Counted from the stretch's first letter, positions 16,254 to 23,513 are shown. The stretch is 34,990 bases of DNA from an uncultured Eubacteriales bacterium (GCA_900544405.1 UQVA01000021.1:1-34990), one strand, 5' to 3'. The notes: a model not told the origin generated them from the sequence alone. Numbers and translations: made by a program.

Positions 16254-16287
16254 AACTTTGATTCTATATTCGGAAGGAGTTCCCTCC

Positions 16288-17394
16288 ATGGAGAAAATCA
16301 AAAAGAACTTTGGCTTCGGCTGTATGCGCCTGCCCATGCAGGGTGAGGAAGTGGACCTGAACGAGATGAAGCGGATGGTAGATGCGTTTCTGGCCGCCGG
16401 CTTCAATTATTTCGACACTGCCCACGGCTATCTGCAGGGCAAGAGCGAGCAGGCCCTGAAGACCGCCCTGACCGACCGCTACCCCCGGGAAAGCTACGTC
16501 CTGACGGACAAACTTACCAACGTGTATTTCAAGAGCGAAGCGGACATCCGTCCCTTCTTTGAAAGCCAGTTGGAAACCCTGGGCGTAGACTATCTGGACT
16601 TTTACCTGATGCACGCCCAGAGCAAGGAAATTTTCGCCCATTTCAAGAAGTGCCACGCCTACGAAACAGCCTTCGCCCTGAAAGCGGAGGGAAAAATTCG
16701 CCATGTAGGCATCTCCTTCCACGATACGCCCGAGGTTCTGGAGCAGATTCTCACGGAATACCCGGAAATCGAAATCGTGCAGATTCAATTCAATTATGTA
16801 GACTATGAAAACCCCACCGTCCAGAGTCGTCAATGCTACGAGGTCTGTCGGAAGCACAACAAGCCCGTCATCGTCATGGAACCGGTGAAGGGCGGTAATC
16901 TGGTGAACCTGCCGGAGGAAGCAAAGGCCGTGCTGGAGGGTCTCCACAACGGCTCCCCCGCCAGCTACGCCATCCGATTCGCCGCAGGCTTCCCCGGTAT
17001 CCGAATGGTCCTCTCCGGCATGAGCAACATGGCCCAGATGGAAGATAACCTCAGCTACATGAAGGATTTCAAACCCCTGAACGAGCAGGAAATGGCCGCC
17101 GTCAACAAGGTCCAGGAGATTTTCCACAAGATGCACCTGATCCCCTGCACCGCCTGCCGGTACTGCGTAGAGGGCTGCCCCAAGCACATCTCCATCCCGG
17201 ATCTGTTCGCCGCAATGAACGTCAAAGTGGTCTACCACGACTGGAATGCCGATCGGCACTATACCCTGCACACCGCCAACGGCGGAAAAGCCTCTGACTG
17301 CGTGAAATGCGGCAAGTGCGAGGCCATCTGCCCTCAGCACCTGCCCATCCGGGAATTGTTGGTGAAGGTCGCCGAGAATTTCGAGACAAAATAA
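16288..17394 (+). CDS. Aldo/keto reductase with C-terminal 2x[4Fe-4S] ferredoxin domain
   Basis: 368 residues. The N-terminal TIM barrel has the catalytic tetrad visible as Asp43 and Tyr48 (FDTAHGY), Lys75 (TDKLTN) and His109 (LMHA). The C-terminus carries two ferredoxin-type clusters: Cys287/290/293/297 and Cys338/341/344/348, each CxxCxxCxxxCP. Such Fe-S-tailed aldo/keto reductases are common in anaerobes and probably draw electrons from ferredoxin or feed them to it; substrate unknown. The frame is open further upstream, but the ATG at 16288 follows GGAAGGAG and starts the conserved barrel. It is divergent from lacI, with an operator-like site between, so it may belong to the sugar regulon. 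Confidence 0.9.
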   Translation: MEKIKKNFGFGCMRLPMQGEEVDLNEMKRMVDAFLAAGFNYFDTAHGYLQGKSEQALKTALTDRYPRESYVLTDKLTNVYFKSEADIRPFFESQLETLGVDYLDFYLMHAQSKEIFAHFKKCHAYETAFALKAEGKIRHVGISFHDTPEVLEQILTEYPEIEIVQIQFNYVDYENPTVQSRQCYEVCRKHNKPVIVMEPVKGGNLVNLPEEAKAVLEGLHNGSPASYAIRFAAGFPGIRMVLSGMSNMAQMEDNLSYMKDFKPLNEQEMAAVNKVQEIFHKMHLIPCTACRYCVEGCPKHISIPDLFAAMNVKVVYHDWNADRHYTLHTANGGKASDCVKCGKCEAICPQHLPIRELLVKVAENFETK

Positions 17395-17417
17395 GGATAT
17401 TCCCCCGGCAAACGCAG

Positions 17418-17453
17418 AAATGCCCCCGCTGCAGACGCAGCAGGGGCATTTTT
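17418..17453. terminator. Bidirectional terminator
   Basis: AAATGCCCC.GCTGC / GCAGC.GGGGCATTT stem with a small internal mismatch and a 4-nt loop, T5 on the right and A3 on the left. It lies between the convergent reductase and lipoprotein genes. Confidence 0.8.
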
Positions 17454-17460
17454 CGGTAGT

Positions 17461-18597
17461 TTATTTGGTATAGTAGGGGTCCAGCCACCAGCAGAAATCG
17501 TTCCGGGTCAGCATATCTCTGCTCCGTTTCTCTCCGTTGGGGTAGAAGAATACAAACTCGCCGCCGTAGAAATTCACGTTGTACGAATCCGCCACTCGGG
17601 TGATATCTGTCAGGAAGTTTCGGTAGACATAATGTTGATCATATTTCCCCCGGCTCCGAAAAAGAGCGTTATGTAATGCATTGCCATAGCTATACCAAGT
17701 ACAGTCCTCCGTTTGACAGTCCTTCATGTACTGATCGTAGCTTACATAATTTCCGCCATTTTTCGCTGCATAGAAAGCCTGAGGAGTGACCGTCTCTCCG
17801 TCCAGGTTCAGGCAGGGAATCGTCCAATAATCCAGCAGATCCTGTTCAGAATTCCAATCAGCGATACAATATTGCACTTCCACATTCGAGATCACGCTTA
17901 TAGAACCGACAGCGCCATAGACAAATTTCCCATCTCTCCGGGCACGGGGCAGGTCGTCCAGCATCAGGTCCACCGTGCCGTCCGGCAGATAGAGCCGGTA
18001 AATGCCGTCGTGTTCCTCATCCACGCCATCCAGAAAATAAACGCATTGGTCGAGAAAGTCGCCATCCTGGAGCCGCCCATCCGGGCTTTCCCGTAGGACC
18101 TCATATTCCCCGCTGGGGTACATCATGACCAGCTTCGTTCCGTCCTCGGTAACGGCCATGAACCGCTCTCCATCGCCGGAGGGATAATCAGTGGGTTCCG
18201 GGAACATCAACGTGGCCGTCTTGGTCTTTTTGTCAAAATAATAGGGGCAGCCCTCGGTACCGGCCTCAAATTCACCGGATTCTACCTCCTCCGGCCGGAC
18301 GCTACTGACGTACCAGGGAACCTCAAAGGGGAGACGGTCCCAGGTGTAGCCATTTTCTGTCTCGATTACTTTGGTCGCCGCAACGTGTGAGAAATAGGTG
18401 TCGTGGTCCTCCACAACTGGTTCGGTGGGCGCCGTGGTAGGCGGCTGCGTGGCCACAGTGGTCGGAGCCGTGGTAGGTGCCGTGGTGGGCTTGGCGGTGG
18501 GGGCAGTAGTCATAGACGGGGCCGTCGTTTCCGCCGGGGCCGCCGCACATCCGGCCAGCAGCGCCGCCAACAAGAGCAGGGCAATCAGCTTTTTCAT
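17461..18597 (-). CDS. Lipoprotein with T/A/P-rich stalk, function unknown
   Basis: A 378-residue exported lipoprotein. The signal peptide ends with LLAGC (Cys17). A T/A/P-rich stalk of PTTAPTT-type repeats runs to about residue 60. A roughly 310-residue, strand-rich C-terminal region follows (GIYRLYLPDGTVDLML, KFVYGAVGSISVI, GGEFVFFYPNGEK), suggesting a propeller-like extracellular domain; I recognise no catalytic motif. The ATG at 18597 is used because AAAGGAGG precedes it; the longer frame runs into the promoter. The stalk resembles those of the lipoprotein at 1425-2132 and the sugar-binding protein, implying a shared cell-surface design rather than common function. Confidence 0.75.
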   Translation of the reverse strand: MKKLIALLLLAALLAGCAAAPAETTAPSMTTAPTAKPTTAPTTAPTTVATQPPTTAPTEPVVEDHDTYFSHVAATKVIETENGYTWDRLPFEVPWYVSSVRPEEVESGEFEAGTEGCPYYFDKKTKTATLMFPEPTDYPSGDGERFMAVTEDGTKLVMMYPSGEYEVLRESPDGRLQDGDFLDQCVYFLDGVDEEHDGIYRLYLPDGTVDLMLDDLPRARRDGKFVYGAVGSISVISNVEVQYCIADWNSEQDLLDYWTIPCLNLDGETVTPQAFYAAKNGGNYVSYDQYMKDCQTEDCTWYSYGNALHNALFRSRGKYDQHYVYRNFLTDITRVADSYNVNFYGGEFVFFYPNGEKRSRDMLTRNDFCWWLDPYYTK

Positions 18598-18634
18598 GGG
18601 TCGTTCCTCCTTTATGTTTTGGGATACTAAAGCT

Positions 18635-18663
18635 ATCATACTCAGAAAAATCTTCCATGTCAA
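18635..18663 (-). promoter_or_regulatory. Promoter of the second lipoprotein
   Basis: Minus-strand TTGACA (18658-18663) and TATGAT (18635-18640), 17-bp spacer, 37 bp upstream of the start. Same boxes and spacing as the promoter at 2165-2193. Confidence 0.8.
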
Positions 18664-18773
18664 TATGATTTTATAAATTCGTCGTTCTACACAATCCGCA
18701 TGAAGAAATCTTGTTTTTTCGAGTTCCGAACTGGCTATTTTGACGAAGTAGGAAGCCCGGACCTTCCAGAAAA

Positions 18774-18826
18774 GCCTCCCCTTGGAGGAAGGCGGCTCAC
18801 GCTTGCATGAGACGGATGGGGGCGGG
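18774..18826 (+). repeat. REP-like intergenic hairpin repeat, copy 1
   Basis: GCCTCCCC..GGAGGAAGGCGGC, a second small hairpin, then GACGGATGGGGGCGG. Same architecture as the repeats at 18957-18996 and 34938-34990. Confidence 0.6.
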
Positions 18827-18956
18827 ACGCAGTATCGATTTTGTGTCTAGGGGGTGGCGTGCCCCAATGCGCCGAATTCTATACGCAGAAACAAAGTGGC
18901 GTAAGCCTCCCCTGTGTAGGGGGAGCCATTGGCTGGTGCGTTGTCGGCAGCCCCTA

Positions 18957-18996
18957 CCGCCCCTCACCCGGTCCGGCTTGAGCCGGACCACCTTCC
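18957..18996 (-). repeat. REP-like intergenic hairpin repeat, copy 2
   Basis: Read on the minus strand it is GGAAGGTGG, a perfect GTCCGGCT/AGCCGGAC hairpin, then GGGTGAGGGGCGG, matching the copy at the right end of the window in outline. The hairpin arms differ while the flanks are conserved. Confidence 0.65.
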
Positions 18997-19213
18997 AGGC
19001 TATTTTGCGCCACGCCGGAAGTCGGCACGTCCTGGGAAAGGCTCCCCAGGAAAGCATCCGCCCCGTCGGTTCGACCATTTTCCGTTGCTATTTTCAGGAA
19101 AAGTCCATAGAATAGAGTACCGGAACGAAGTTCAGCAGAGGTGATTCCTTTTGGTTATCCTTTTTGCGGTCTGCTATCTGATTCTCCTGAGCGGCAAATG
19201 GCAGCGGTAAACG

Positions 19214-19248
19214 AAAAAAGAGCATCTGCAGCGCAGATGCTCTTTTTT
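19214..19248 (-). terminator. Terminator of the five-tRNA operon
   Basis: A 16-bp stem (AAAAAAGAGCATCTGC / GCAGATGCTCTTTTTT) with a 3-nt loop begins directly at the CCA end of tRNA-Cys and ends in T6 on the minus strand. Confidence 0.9.
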
Positions 19249-19322
19249 GGAGGTACCGCCCAGATTTGAACTGGGGAATGAAGGTTTTGCAGACCTTTGC
19301 CTTACCACTTGGCCACGGTACC
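19248..19322 (-). tRNA. tRNA-Cys (GCA)
   Basis: A 75-nt cloverleaf including encoded CCA. Acceptor GGTACCG pairs with CGGTACC; the anticodon arm loop CTGCAAA gives GCA; T-arm GTTCAAATC present. Last gene of the tRNA operon; a small GGAACGC/GCGTTCC hairpin separates it from tRNA-Gly. Confidence 0.95.
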
Positions 19323-19374
19323 ATTCTTTGATTATGAAAGAAGGAACGCAATACGGCGTTCCTATCTTCTTTGT

Positions 19375-19450
19375 TGGAGCGGGTGACGAGGCTCGAACTC
19401 GCTACCTCCACCTTGGCAAGGTGGCGCTCTACCGGATGAGCTACACCCGC
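19375..19450 (-). tRNA. tRNA-Gly (GCC)
   Basis: 76 nt with encoded CCA. Acceptor GCGGGTG/CACCCGC; anticodon loop TTGCCAA between CCACC and GGTGG stems gives GCC; T-arm GTTCGAGCC. Five bases after tRNA-Phe. Confidence 0.95.
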
Positions 19451-19455
19451 ATCTC

Positions 19456-19531
<76 letters not shown>

Positions 19532-19573
19532 ATATTGAGCAGAGCTTCCGCTCTGCTCGATGCGTGAAAAATA

Positions 19574-19650
19574 TGGCGACCCGGAACGGACTCGAACCGT
19601 CGACCTCCAGCGTGACAGGCTGGCGTGCTAACCGACTGCACCACCGGGCC
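19574..19650 (-). tRNA. tRNA-Asp (GTC)
   Basis: 77 nt with encoded CCA. Anticodon loop CTGTCAC between CCAGC and GCTGG gives GTC; T-arm GTTCGAGTC. Eight bases downstream of tRNA-Val. Confidence 0.95.
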
Positions 19651-19658
19651 AAATGAGA

Positions 19659-19734
19659 TGGTGGGAACAACAGGGCTCGAACCTGTGACCCCATGCTTGT
19701 AAGGCATGTGCTCTCCCAGCTGAGCTATGCTCCC
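19659..19734 (-). tRNA. tRNA-Val (TAC)
   Basis: 76 nt with encoded CCA. Acceptor GGGAGCA; anticodon loop CTTACAA between CATGC and GCATG gives TAC; T-arm GTTCGAGCC. First gene of the operon. Confidence 0.95.
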
Positions 19735-19775
19735 TTCGTGTCGCTTTTGCGTTGCTCACCTCAGCGACGGGATTC

Positions 19776-19804
19776 ATTATACACGCTCGCCCCCGTTTTG
19801 TCAA
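19776..19804 (-). promoter_or_regulatory. Promoter of the tRNA operon
   Basis: Minus-strand TTGACA (19799-19804), 17-bp spacer, TATAAT (19776-19781): full consensus, about 42 bp upstream of tRNA-Val. Confidence 0.9.
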
Positions 19805-19871
19805 CCCCTTTTTTCGCAAAAATCCATCTTTTTTTCGCAGGACGTTTTGTGTTCCAAAGCTGTCCGTCCGC

Positions 19872-19900
19872 TTGACATGTTTCCCGGAAAATGTTATACT
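19872..19900 (+). promoter_or_regulatory. Promoter of tRNA-Ser
   Basis: TTGACA (19872-19877), 17-bp spacer, TATACT (19895-19900), 10 bp before the mature tRNA 5' end. Divergent from the tRNA operon promoter. Confidence 0.9.
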
Positions 19901-19910
19901 GGACACCTAT

Positions 19911-19999
19911 GGAGAGTTGTCCGAGCGGTTTAAGGAGCCAGTCTTGAAAACTGGTGATGGGGAGACCCACCGTGAGTTCGAATCTCACACTCTCCGCCA
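19911..19999 (+). tRNA. tRNA-Ser (TGA)
   Basis: An 89-nt class II tRNA with encoded CCA. Acceptor GGAGAGT/ACTCTCC; anticodon loop CTTGAAA between CCAGT and ACTGG gives TGA; long variable arm TGGGGAGACCCA; T-arm GTTCGAATC. It marks the left edge of the accessory island: the 224-bp repeat starts at its last four bases. Confidence 0.95.
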
Positions 20000-20000
20000 T

Positions 20001-20040
20001 AATGCCACCGTAATTTTGATAGAATTACGGTGGCATTTTT
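20001..20040 (+). terminator. Terminator of tRNA-Ser (in repeat copy A)
   Basis: A perfect 15-bp stem AATGCCACCGTAATT / AATTACGGTGGCATT with a 7-nt loop TTGATAG and a T-tract, starting one base after the tRNA CCA. Confidence 0.9.
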
Positions 20041-20097
20041 CTATGTCCGAAAACCGCTTGAAATAAGGCTTTTCGGCTGTTTCAGCGCATAAGTGAA

Positions 20098-20130
20098 CCC
20101 CGCTGCAGAGCAATTCTGCGGCGGGGTTTT
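20098..20130 (+). terminator. Second terminator-like hairpin of repeat copy A
   Basis: CCCCGCTGCAGA / TCTGCGGCGGGG (12 pairs with one G-U) followed by TTTTG. Counterpart at 28144-28176. Confidence 0.7.
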
Positions 20131-20165
20131 GTGCTTTATATGGGTTTTGTGGCTTTTTTGTCGTT

Positions 20166-20245
20166 GCAATCGTTAAACAGCTGGGGTAATCGTTGAATTA
20201 TTGGAGTATTCGTTAAACTACCGAGGTAATCGTTAAACAGCCGAG
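20166..20245 (+). repeat. Four 20-bp iterons
   Basis: Four direct repeats with an exact 20-bp period begin at 20166, 20186, 20206 and 20226. Consensus is GTAATCGTTAAACAGCCGAG; the CGTT core falls at 20171, 20191, 20211 and 20231. This is two helical turns per unit, as in arrays bound by a transposase or replication initiator. No such gene is nearby. Confidence 0.85.
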
Positions 20246-20255
20246 TTCTGATAAT

Positions 20256-20432
20256 ACTCCTTATGAGAAAATCGGCGATGAAGTACGGTCGCTAGCGGAT
20301 GAGGTGCCATTCAACATCCCCGATTCGTGGGAATGAGTGCAGCTGAGAACGGTTATTGAGCAACAATCCAGGCAAGATATGACACCCGACAAATATAATG
20401 ACAGTGGGAAGGGCATTCCGTATATTACAGGT
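20256..20432 (+). pseudogene. Remnant of a type I restriction specificity subunit (hsdS)
   Basis: Frame 20256-20432 reads TPYEKIGDEVRSLADEVPFN then IPDSWE, a TGA stop where HsdS proteins have W (PxSWEWVRL), and continues VQLRTVIEQQ...YNDSGKGIPYITG. These are two hallmark HsdS segments: the start of a target-recognition domain (IPDSWEW) and the GKGIPYITG motif. The stop, plus an abrupt end into a CCCTGC/GCAGGG hairpin at 20433-20448, show it is dead. No hsdM or hsdR is in the window. It suggests the island once neighboured, or inserted into, a restriction locus. Confidence 0.7.
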
Positions 20433-20539
20433 CCCTGCTGCGGCAGGGGTTTATAAATATTACATGAGTGGGTACCGCCATGCCCTGCTTGCCAAGTATG
20501 TTTTCGGTATCTTCATTTGTAACTTTTCTTTGAAATCCA

Positions 20540-20568
20540 TTGACAGTGGCGAACACAAAGAGTATAAT
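20540..20568 (+). promoter_or_regulatory. Promoter of tetR-A
   Basis: TTGACA (20540-20545), 17-bp spacer, TATAAT (20563-20568): full consensus. The TetR-type palindrome begins at the last bases of the -10 box. Confidence 0.85.
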
Positions 20569-20598
20569 TATGACTGAAAGAACAAAAGCGGTCAAAAT
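20567..20598. promoter_or_regulatory. Putative TetR operator A
   Basis: Arms ATTATGAC (20567-20574) and GTCAAAAT (20591-20598) with a 16-nt spacer, one mismatch in eight pairs, overlapping the -10 box and start site of tetR-A. The same layout and a similar spacer (GAAAGAAC--AAGC / GAAGAACCGAAAC) occur before tetR-B at 27805-27836. Confidence 0.65.
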
Positions 20599-20615
20599 GT
20601 TTTGGGGGTTATCAC

Positions 20616-21194
20616 TTGGCGTTTACAGAACAGAAAAATGAAATGATCCGCAAGGATTTATTAGACGAAGCGTTGCGTTGTGCTGTGACCGTTGGGATTC
20701 GGAAAACATCGGTGGAGCAGCTGACGGAGGCCGTTGGGATTTCCAAGGGGTCATTTTACAAATTCTTTGAATCCAAGGAGCTGCTGTTTTTCGCTGTACT
20801 GGAGGATATCCATACCGAGTGCTTCGCGGCAGCGCAGAAGTCCTTACAGGAGAACGCAACCCTGCTTCCTGCCGACCGCGCGGCAGCGGCGATCCTGGCT
20901 GCCTGCCGTTGGCTCTCCAAGACAAAAGCTTTTGTGTTCATCGAAAATGACGCAGATTTTCTTCTGCACCGGCTGCCGGAGGAAGTGAAAACCGCCCACT
21001 ACCACGATGACGAGACACACATCCGTACCCTGCTGGAGATGGGCGGCTTGCAGCCCAAGGGCGGTATGGCGCTGGCTGCCGCCACAGTGCGGGGCTTGAT
21101 TTTAACCATCTCCCATCAGGAGCAGATTGGGGCGCTTTACCCGCAGGTGCTGGAAACGCTGGTGCGGGGCGCCTGCCGGGAGCTATTTGCATAA
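20616..21194 (+). CDS. TetR/AcrR-family repressor A of the methyltransferase cassette
   Basis: 192 residues. N-terminal helix-turn-helix at about 25-55 (KTSVEQLTEAVGISKGSFYKFFESKE) and a ligand-binding C-terminal domain with a distinctive HYHDDETHIR segment. TTG start at 20616 with GGGGGT 7 bases before; the homologue at 27209-27787 also starts with TTG and reads MAFT, which supports the choice. By eye the two repressors are about 60-65% identical. It probably represses itself and the following operon, and is released by an unknown small molecule (inference from family). First gene of operon A. Confidence 0.87.
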   Translation: MAFTEQKNEMIRKDLLDEALRCAVTVGIRKTSVEQLTEAVGISKGSFYKFFESKELLFFAVLEDIHTECFAAAQKSLQENATLLPADRAAAAILAACRWLSKTKAFVFIENDADFLLHRLPEEVKTAHYHDDETHIRTLLEMGGLQPKGGMALAAATVRGLILTISHQEQIGALYPQVLETLVRGACRELFA

Positions 21195-21197
21195 GCG

Positions 21198-21223
21198 GAA
21201 AAGCCGCAGTGATGCGGCTTTTC
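21198..21223 (+). terminator. Hairpin after tetR-A
   Basis: GAAAAGCCGCA / TGCGGCTTTTC, an 11-bp stem with a 4-nt loop, 4 bp after the stop. The right arm carries TTTT but no T-tract follows, so termination may be partial. Confidence 0.65.
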
Positions 21224-21235
21224 AAAAGGGATACA

Positions 21236-21277
21236 GTTAGCTTGCTCTAACTCACTTGCGTCATCTGTGTGAGTTAG
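21236..21277. promoter_or_regulatory. Dyad cluster upstream of operon A methyltransferase
   Basis: GTTAG-N6-CTAAC (21236-21251) overlaps a second inverted repeat CTAACTCAC (21247-21255) / GTGAGTTAG (21269-21277). The same GTTAG-N6-CTAAC dyad occurs twice before the homologous gene of operon B. A shared regulator site is likely. No clear -35/-10 pair could be assigned. Confidence 0.6.
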
Positions 21278-21310
21278 AGGAGTTTAACATCTCGTTGTGA
21301 GGGCGAAATC

Positions 21311-21925
21311 ATGAGAAACAGTCAAAATTTCTGGGATAAAAACGCCGGGCGGTACGACCGCTTCATGCGAAAGGATGCCGCAGCTTATGAGCAGATGTAC
21401 GAGCTGCTGCGCCCCGTGGTGCGGCACAAAACCGTGCTGGAGCTGGCCACAGGCACGGGAGTGATCGCCAAAAACATTGTAAACAGTGCCGCTCATATAG
21501 AGGCCACAGACGCTTCGCCGGAGATGATTGCAGAAGCGAAGCGGGACAACCGATCCGCCAAGCTGCATTTCTCCGTGCAGGATATGTTCCACCTGCCTTA
21601 TGCCGACGAAAGCTTTGACGTGGTCATCGTGGCCAATGCGCTGCATATCGTGCCGGAGCCGGAGAAGGCATTGGCTGAAATTCGGCGTGTGCTGAAGGAC
21701 GACGGCGTGTTGGTTGCGCCGACCTTTACCCACGCGGACAACTCCTTTTTGGGGAAGGTCAAAGCATTTTTCATGAAGCTGGCGGGCTTTCCGCTGCACA
21801 GCAAATGGACGAGTGCAGATTATCTTTCGTTCCTGCGGGAAAACGGCTGGATGGCGCGGAAAAGCACCGTGCTGAAAGCGTCCTTCCCACTGACCTACGC
21901 AGAGTGTGTGAAATCGGAGGGATGA
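21311..21925 (+). CDS. Class I SAM-dependent methyltransferase 1 (operon A)
   Basis: 204 residues, methyltransferase_11/UbiE-like Rossmann fold. It starts MRNSQNFWDKNAGRYDRFM. Motif I is VLELATGTGVIAK at 42-54, the acidic loop is EATDAS--M, then QDMFHLPYADESFDVV and NALHIVPEPEKALAEIRRVLKDDG. Predicted to methylate a small molecule; acceptor unknown. ATG at 21311 with GAGGG upstream. About 85% identical by eye to the protein at 26483-27097, but the DNA has diverged clearly more, so this is not a recent duplication. Followed 3 bp later by the hydrolase gene. Confidence 0.87.
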   Translation: MRNSQNFWDKNAGRYDRFMRKDAAAYEQMYELLRPVVRHKTVLELATGTGVIAKNIVNSAAHIEATDASPEMIAEAKRDNRSAKLHFSVQDMFHLPYADESFDVVIVANALHIVPEPEKALAEIRRVLKDDGVLVAPTFTHADNSFLGKVKAFFMKLAGFPLHSKWTSADYLSFLRENGWMARKSTVLKASFPLTYAECVKSEG

Positions 21926-21928
21926 ACC

Positions 21929-22717
21929 ATGCAGATATTGGAACACGGGCAGGAACATGAGCGGACGCTGCTGTTTTTCCCCTGCACGGCAGAGCCTGTA
22001 TGGGCCTTTGCCGACACAATCGCGCAGCTTTCTCAGAGATGGCATGTTTTTCAGGTGGTGTATGACGGCCATCAGCCGGAGTACCCCGGGGACTTCACCT
22101 CGGTTGAGCAGACTGTGGATGAGGTGATTTCTTATCTGAAATCCCGCAGCGTCTCCCGTCTGGACGGGGCCTATGGCTGCTCCATGGGCGGTGCCTGCCT
22201 GACCCGTATGCTGGCATTGGGGGAAATGCCCATCAGCCGAGCCATCATCGACAGCGGGATCACGCCCTATCAGCTGCCCTACCCGGTGCGAAAGCTGCTG
22301 CTTTGGCGGGATATTGTGTCCTTTAAAATGGCGGCGAACAATAGAAAAATTCTGGAAGCGGCTTTTCCACCGGAACGGTTCACCCCCGCAGGGCACGACC
22401 CCAAAAAGGAGTACGATGCCATGGAAGCCTATCTCAAAACCTTTTCCGATCGGACGATCCGCAATATATTCTGGTCCGCCAACAACTACGCGCTTCCGAA
22501 GTGCCCCGCAAAAACCGGCACGAAGCTCACCTACTGGTACGGCGATGACGAAAAGAAGGATCGCAGGCGGGATATCCGGTTCATCAAGCGCTATTTTCCT
22601 AAGGCGCGCATCCATGGCATCCCCAAGATGGCCCATGCGGAGCTGGTGATGGTGCACCCGGAAAAATTCTGCCGGTATGCGGAAAAATTTCTGACTTTGC
22701 AAACGGAGGAAGCATGA
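21929..22717 (+). CDS. Alpha/beta hydrolase (operon A)
   Basis: A 262-residue cytoplasmic serine hydrolase. Nucleophile elbow GCSMGG with Ser85, a probable acid at Asp206/207 (YWYGDD) and His236 (PKMAHAE). The overall pattern (FFPCTAEPVW early, DSGITPYQLP mid) suits a small esterase/thioesterase-like fold. Substrate unknown. ATG at 21929 with GGAGGG 6 bases before; the end overlaps the spacing of the next gene by one base. It has no counterpart at the same position in operon B, where an unrelated-looking HSL-type esterase is found instead. Confidence 0.8.
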   Translation: MQILEHGQEHERTLLFFPCTAEPVWAFADTIAQLSQRWHVFQVVYDGHQPEYPGDFTSVEQTVDEVISYLKSRSVSRLDGAYGCSMGGACLTRMLALGEMPISRAIIDSGITPYQLPYPVRKLLLWRDIVSFKMAANNRKILEAAFPPERFTPAGHDPKKEYDAMEAYLKTFSDRTIRNIFWSANNYALPKCPAKTGTKLTYWYGDDEKKDRRRDIRFIKRYFPKARIHGIPKMAHAELVMVHPEKFCRYAEKFLTLQTEEA

Positions 22718-22718
22718 C

Positions 22719-23507
22719 ATGAAAGAAAAAATCAGACTCTCCGGCGTGCCGGAGACCATGCTGCAGACCGTTTATGCCAGGGCGAAGGAGAGCCGGGGGC
22801 GCGGCGCGATTCACGATGCAAAAGCGGAAGAAATCATCGAGAAACTGGACTACGATTTTTCCCTTGCCGACAAGGACACAGCCATGCACAGCGGCGTCAT
22901 TGCCCGCACCATCGTGCTGGACCGGCTGACAAAAGCGTGGCTTGGGACGCACCCCGGCGGGGTGGTGGTCAACATCGCCTGCGGGCTGGATACCCGCTGC
23001 TATCGGATGTCAAGTTATGCGCATTGGTATAACCTCGACCTGCCGGAGACGATGGCGGTGCGGGAAAAGCTTCTGCCGGAAAGCGGCACGATTTCGCAGA
23101 TTGCCATGTCCGCCATGGAAGATTGGGGCAGCGAAATCAGCGAGCAGAATGTGCAGGTGCTGATCGTCATCGAGGGACTGACCATGTACCTGAACGCAAA
23201 AGATGTGCAGCAAATTTTCGCAGTGATTTCCAGCCGTTTTTCCCAAGCCACTATATTTGTGGAAACCATGAATCCTGCGATGGTGCGGCACTTCAAGGAG
23301 AAATCCATTGACGCAAGCAACGCAAAATTCAACTGGGGAATCAAGAATGGGAAAGCACTTGCCGGACTGCTGCCGGATTTTCGCTTTGAGGAGGAACACA
23401 GCTTAACCGAGGGTATGGCGGCATTTGCGCCAGTTTACAAGCTGCTGGACAGGCTGCCCGCCGTGCGGAATATTTCCAATAAGATCATCGTTCTGGAAAA
23501 GGAGTGA
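22719..23507 (+). CDS. LCM-type (PF04072) O-methyltransferase (operon A)
   Basis: A 262-residue SAM methyltransferase of the leucine-carboxyl/polyketide O-methyltransferase type. Features: YDFSLADKD near 45, then R-I-LD, SAM motif VVVNIACGLDTR at 82-93, WYNLDLPE at 103-110, and the later VLIVIEGLTMYL motif. Members methylate carboxyl or hydroxyl groups of small molecules. ATG at 22719 with GGAGGA 6 bases before. It starts one base after the hydrolase stop, and the methyltransferase-2 fragment starts 6 bases after its own stop. No homologue in operon B. Confidence 0.85.
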   Translation: MKEKIRLSGVPETMLQTVYARAKESRGRGAIHDAKAEEIIEKLDYDFSLADKDTAMHSGVIARTIVLDRLTKAWLGTHPGGVVVNIACGLDTRCYRMSSYAHWYNLDLPETMAVREKLLPESGTISQIAMSAMEDWGSEISEQNVQVLIVIEGLTMYLNAKDVQQIFAVISSRFSQATIFVETMNPAMVRHFKEKSIDASNAKFNWGIKNGKALAGLLPDFRFEEEHSLTEGMAAFAPVYKLLDRLPAVRNISNKIIVLEKE

Positions 23508-23513
23508 CGAAGG

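Larger units (their letters stand above)
18664..19213. other. Gene-free region holding hairpin repeats
   Basis: About 550 bases with no supported gene. Apart from the two REP-like repeats listed separately and a GCCTCCCC/GGGGGAGCC-type hairpin near 18905-18926, nothing is recognisable. Frames such as 18797-19078 are translations of the repeats. Confidence 0.6.
19996..20219 (+). repeat. 224-bp island-flanking direct repeat, copy A
   Basis: From GCCATAA at the tRNA-Ser 3' end to the third 20-bp iteron, this segment matches 28043-28266 in the same orientation. Best conserved are the first hairpin and the stretch from GCGGGGTTTTGTGC through CAATCGTTAAACAGCTG. The middle 50 bases have drifted. 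The outer pairs of the first hairpin differ between copies but stay paired. Confidence 0.8.

Noticed and set aside
15900..16287. Upstream extension of the aldo/keto reductase and a short frame at 15900-16157
   Set aside because: The conserved protein starts after GGAAGGAG at 16288; the upstream frame crosses the promoter and operator region.
18797..19078. Open frames on both strands in the gene-free region
   Set aside because: They translate hairpin repeats and have no ribosome site.
19996..20015. tRNA-Ser as a classical integrase attachment site
   Set aside because: Only GCCATAA at the tRNA end is shared with the right-hand repeat and no integrase is present, so a true att duplication is not supported; kept only as a repeat observation.
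20166..20245. Possible CRISPR array
   Set aside because: The 20-bp units are directly abutting with no spacers, and no cas genes are present.
20465..20578. 38-codon frame before tetR-A
   Set aside because: It runs through the consensus tetR promoter and operator, has no ribosome site and no recognisable sequence.
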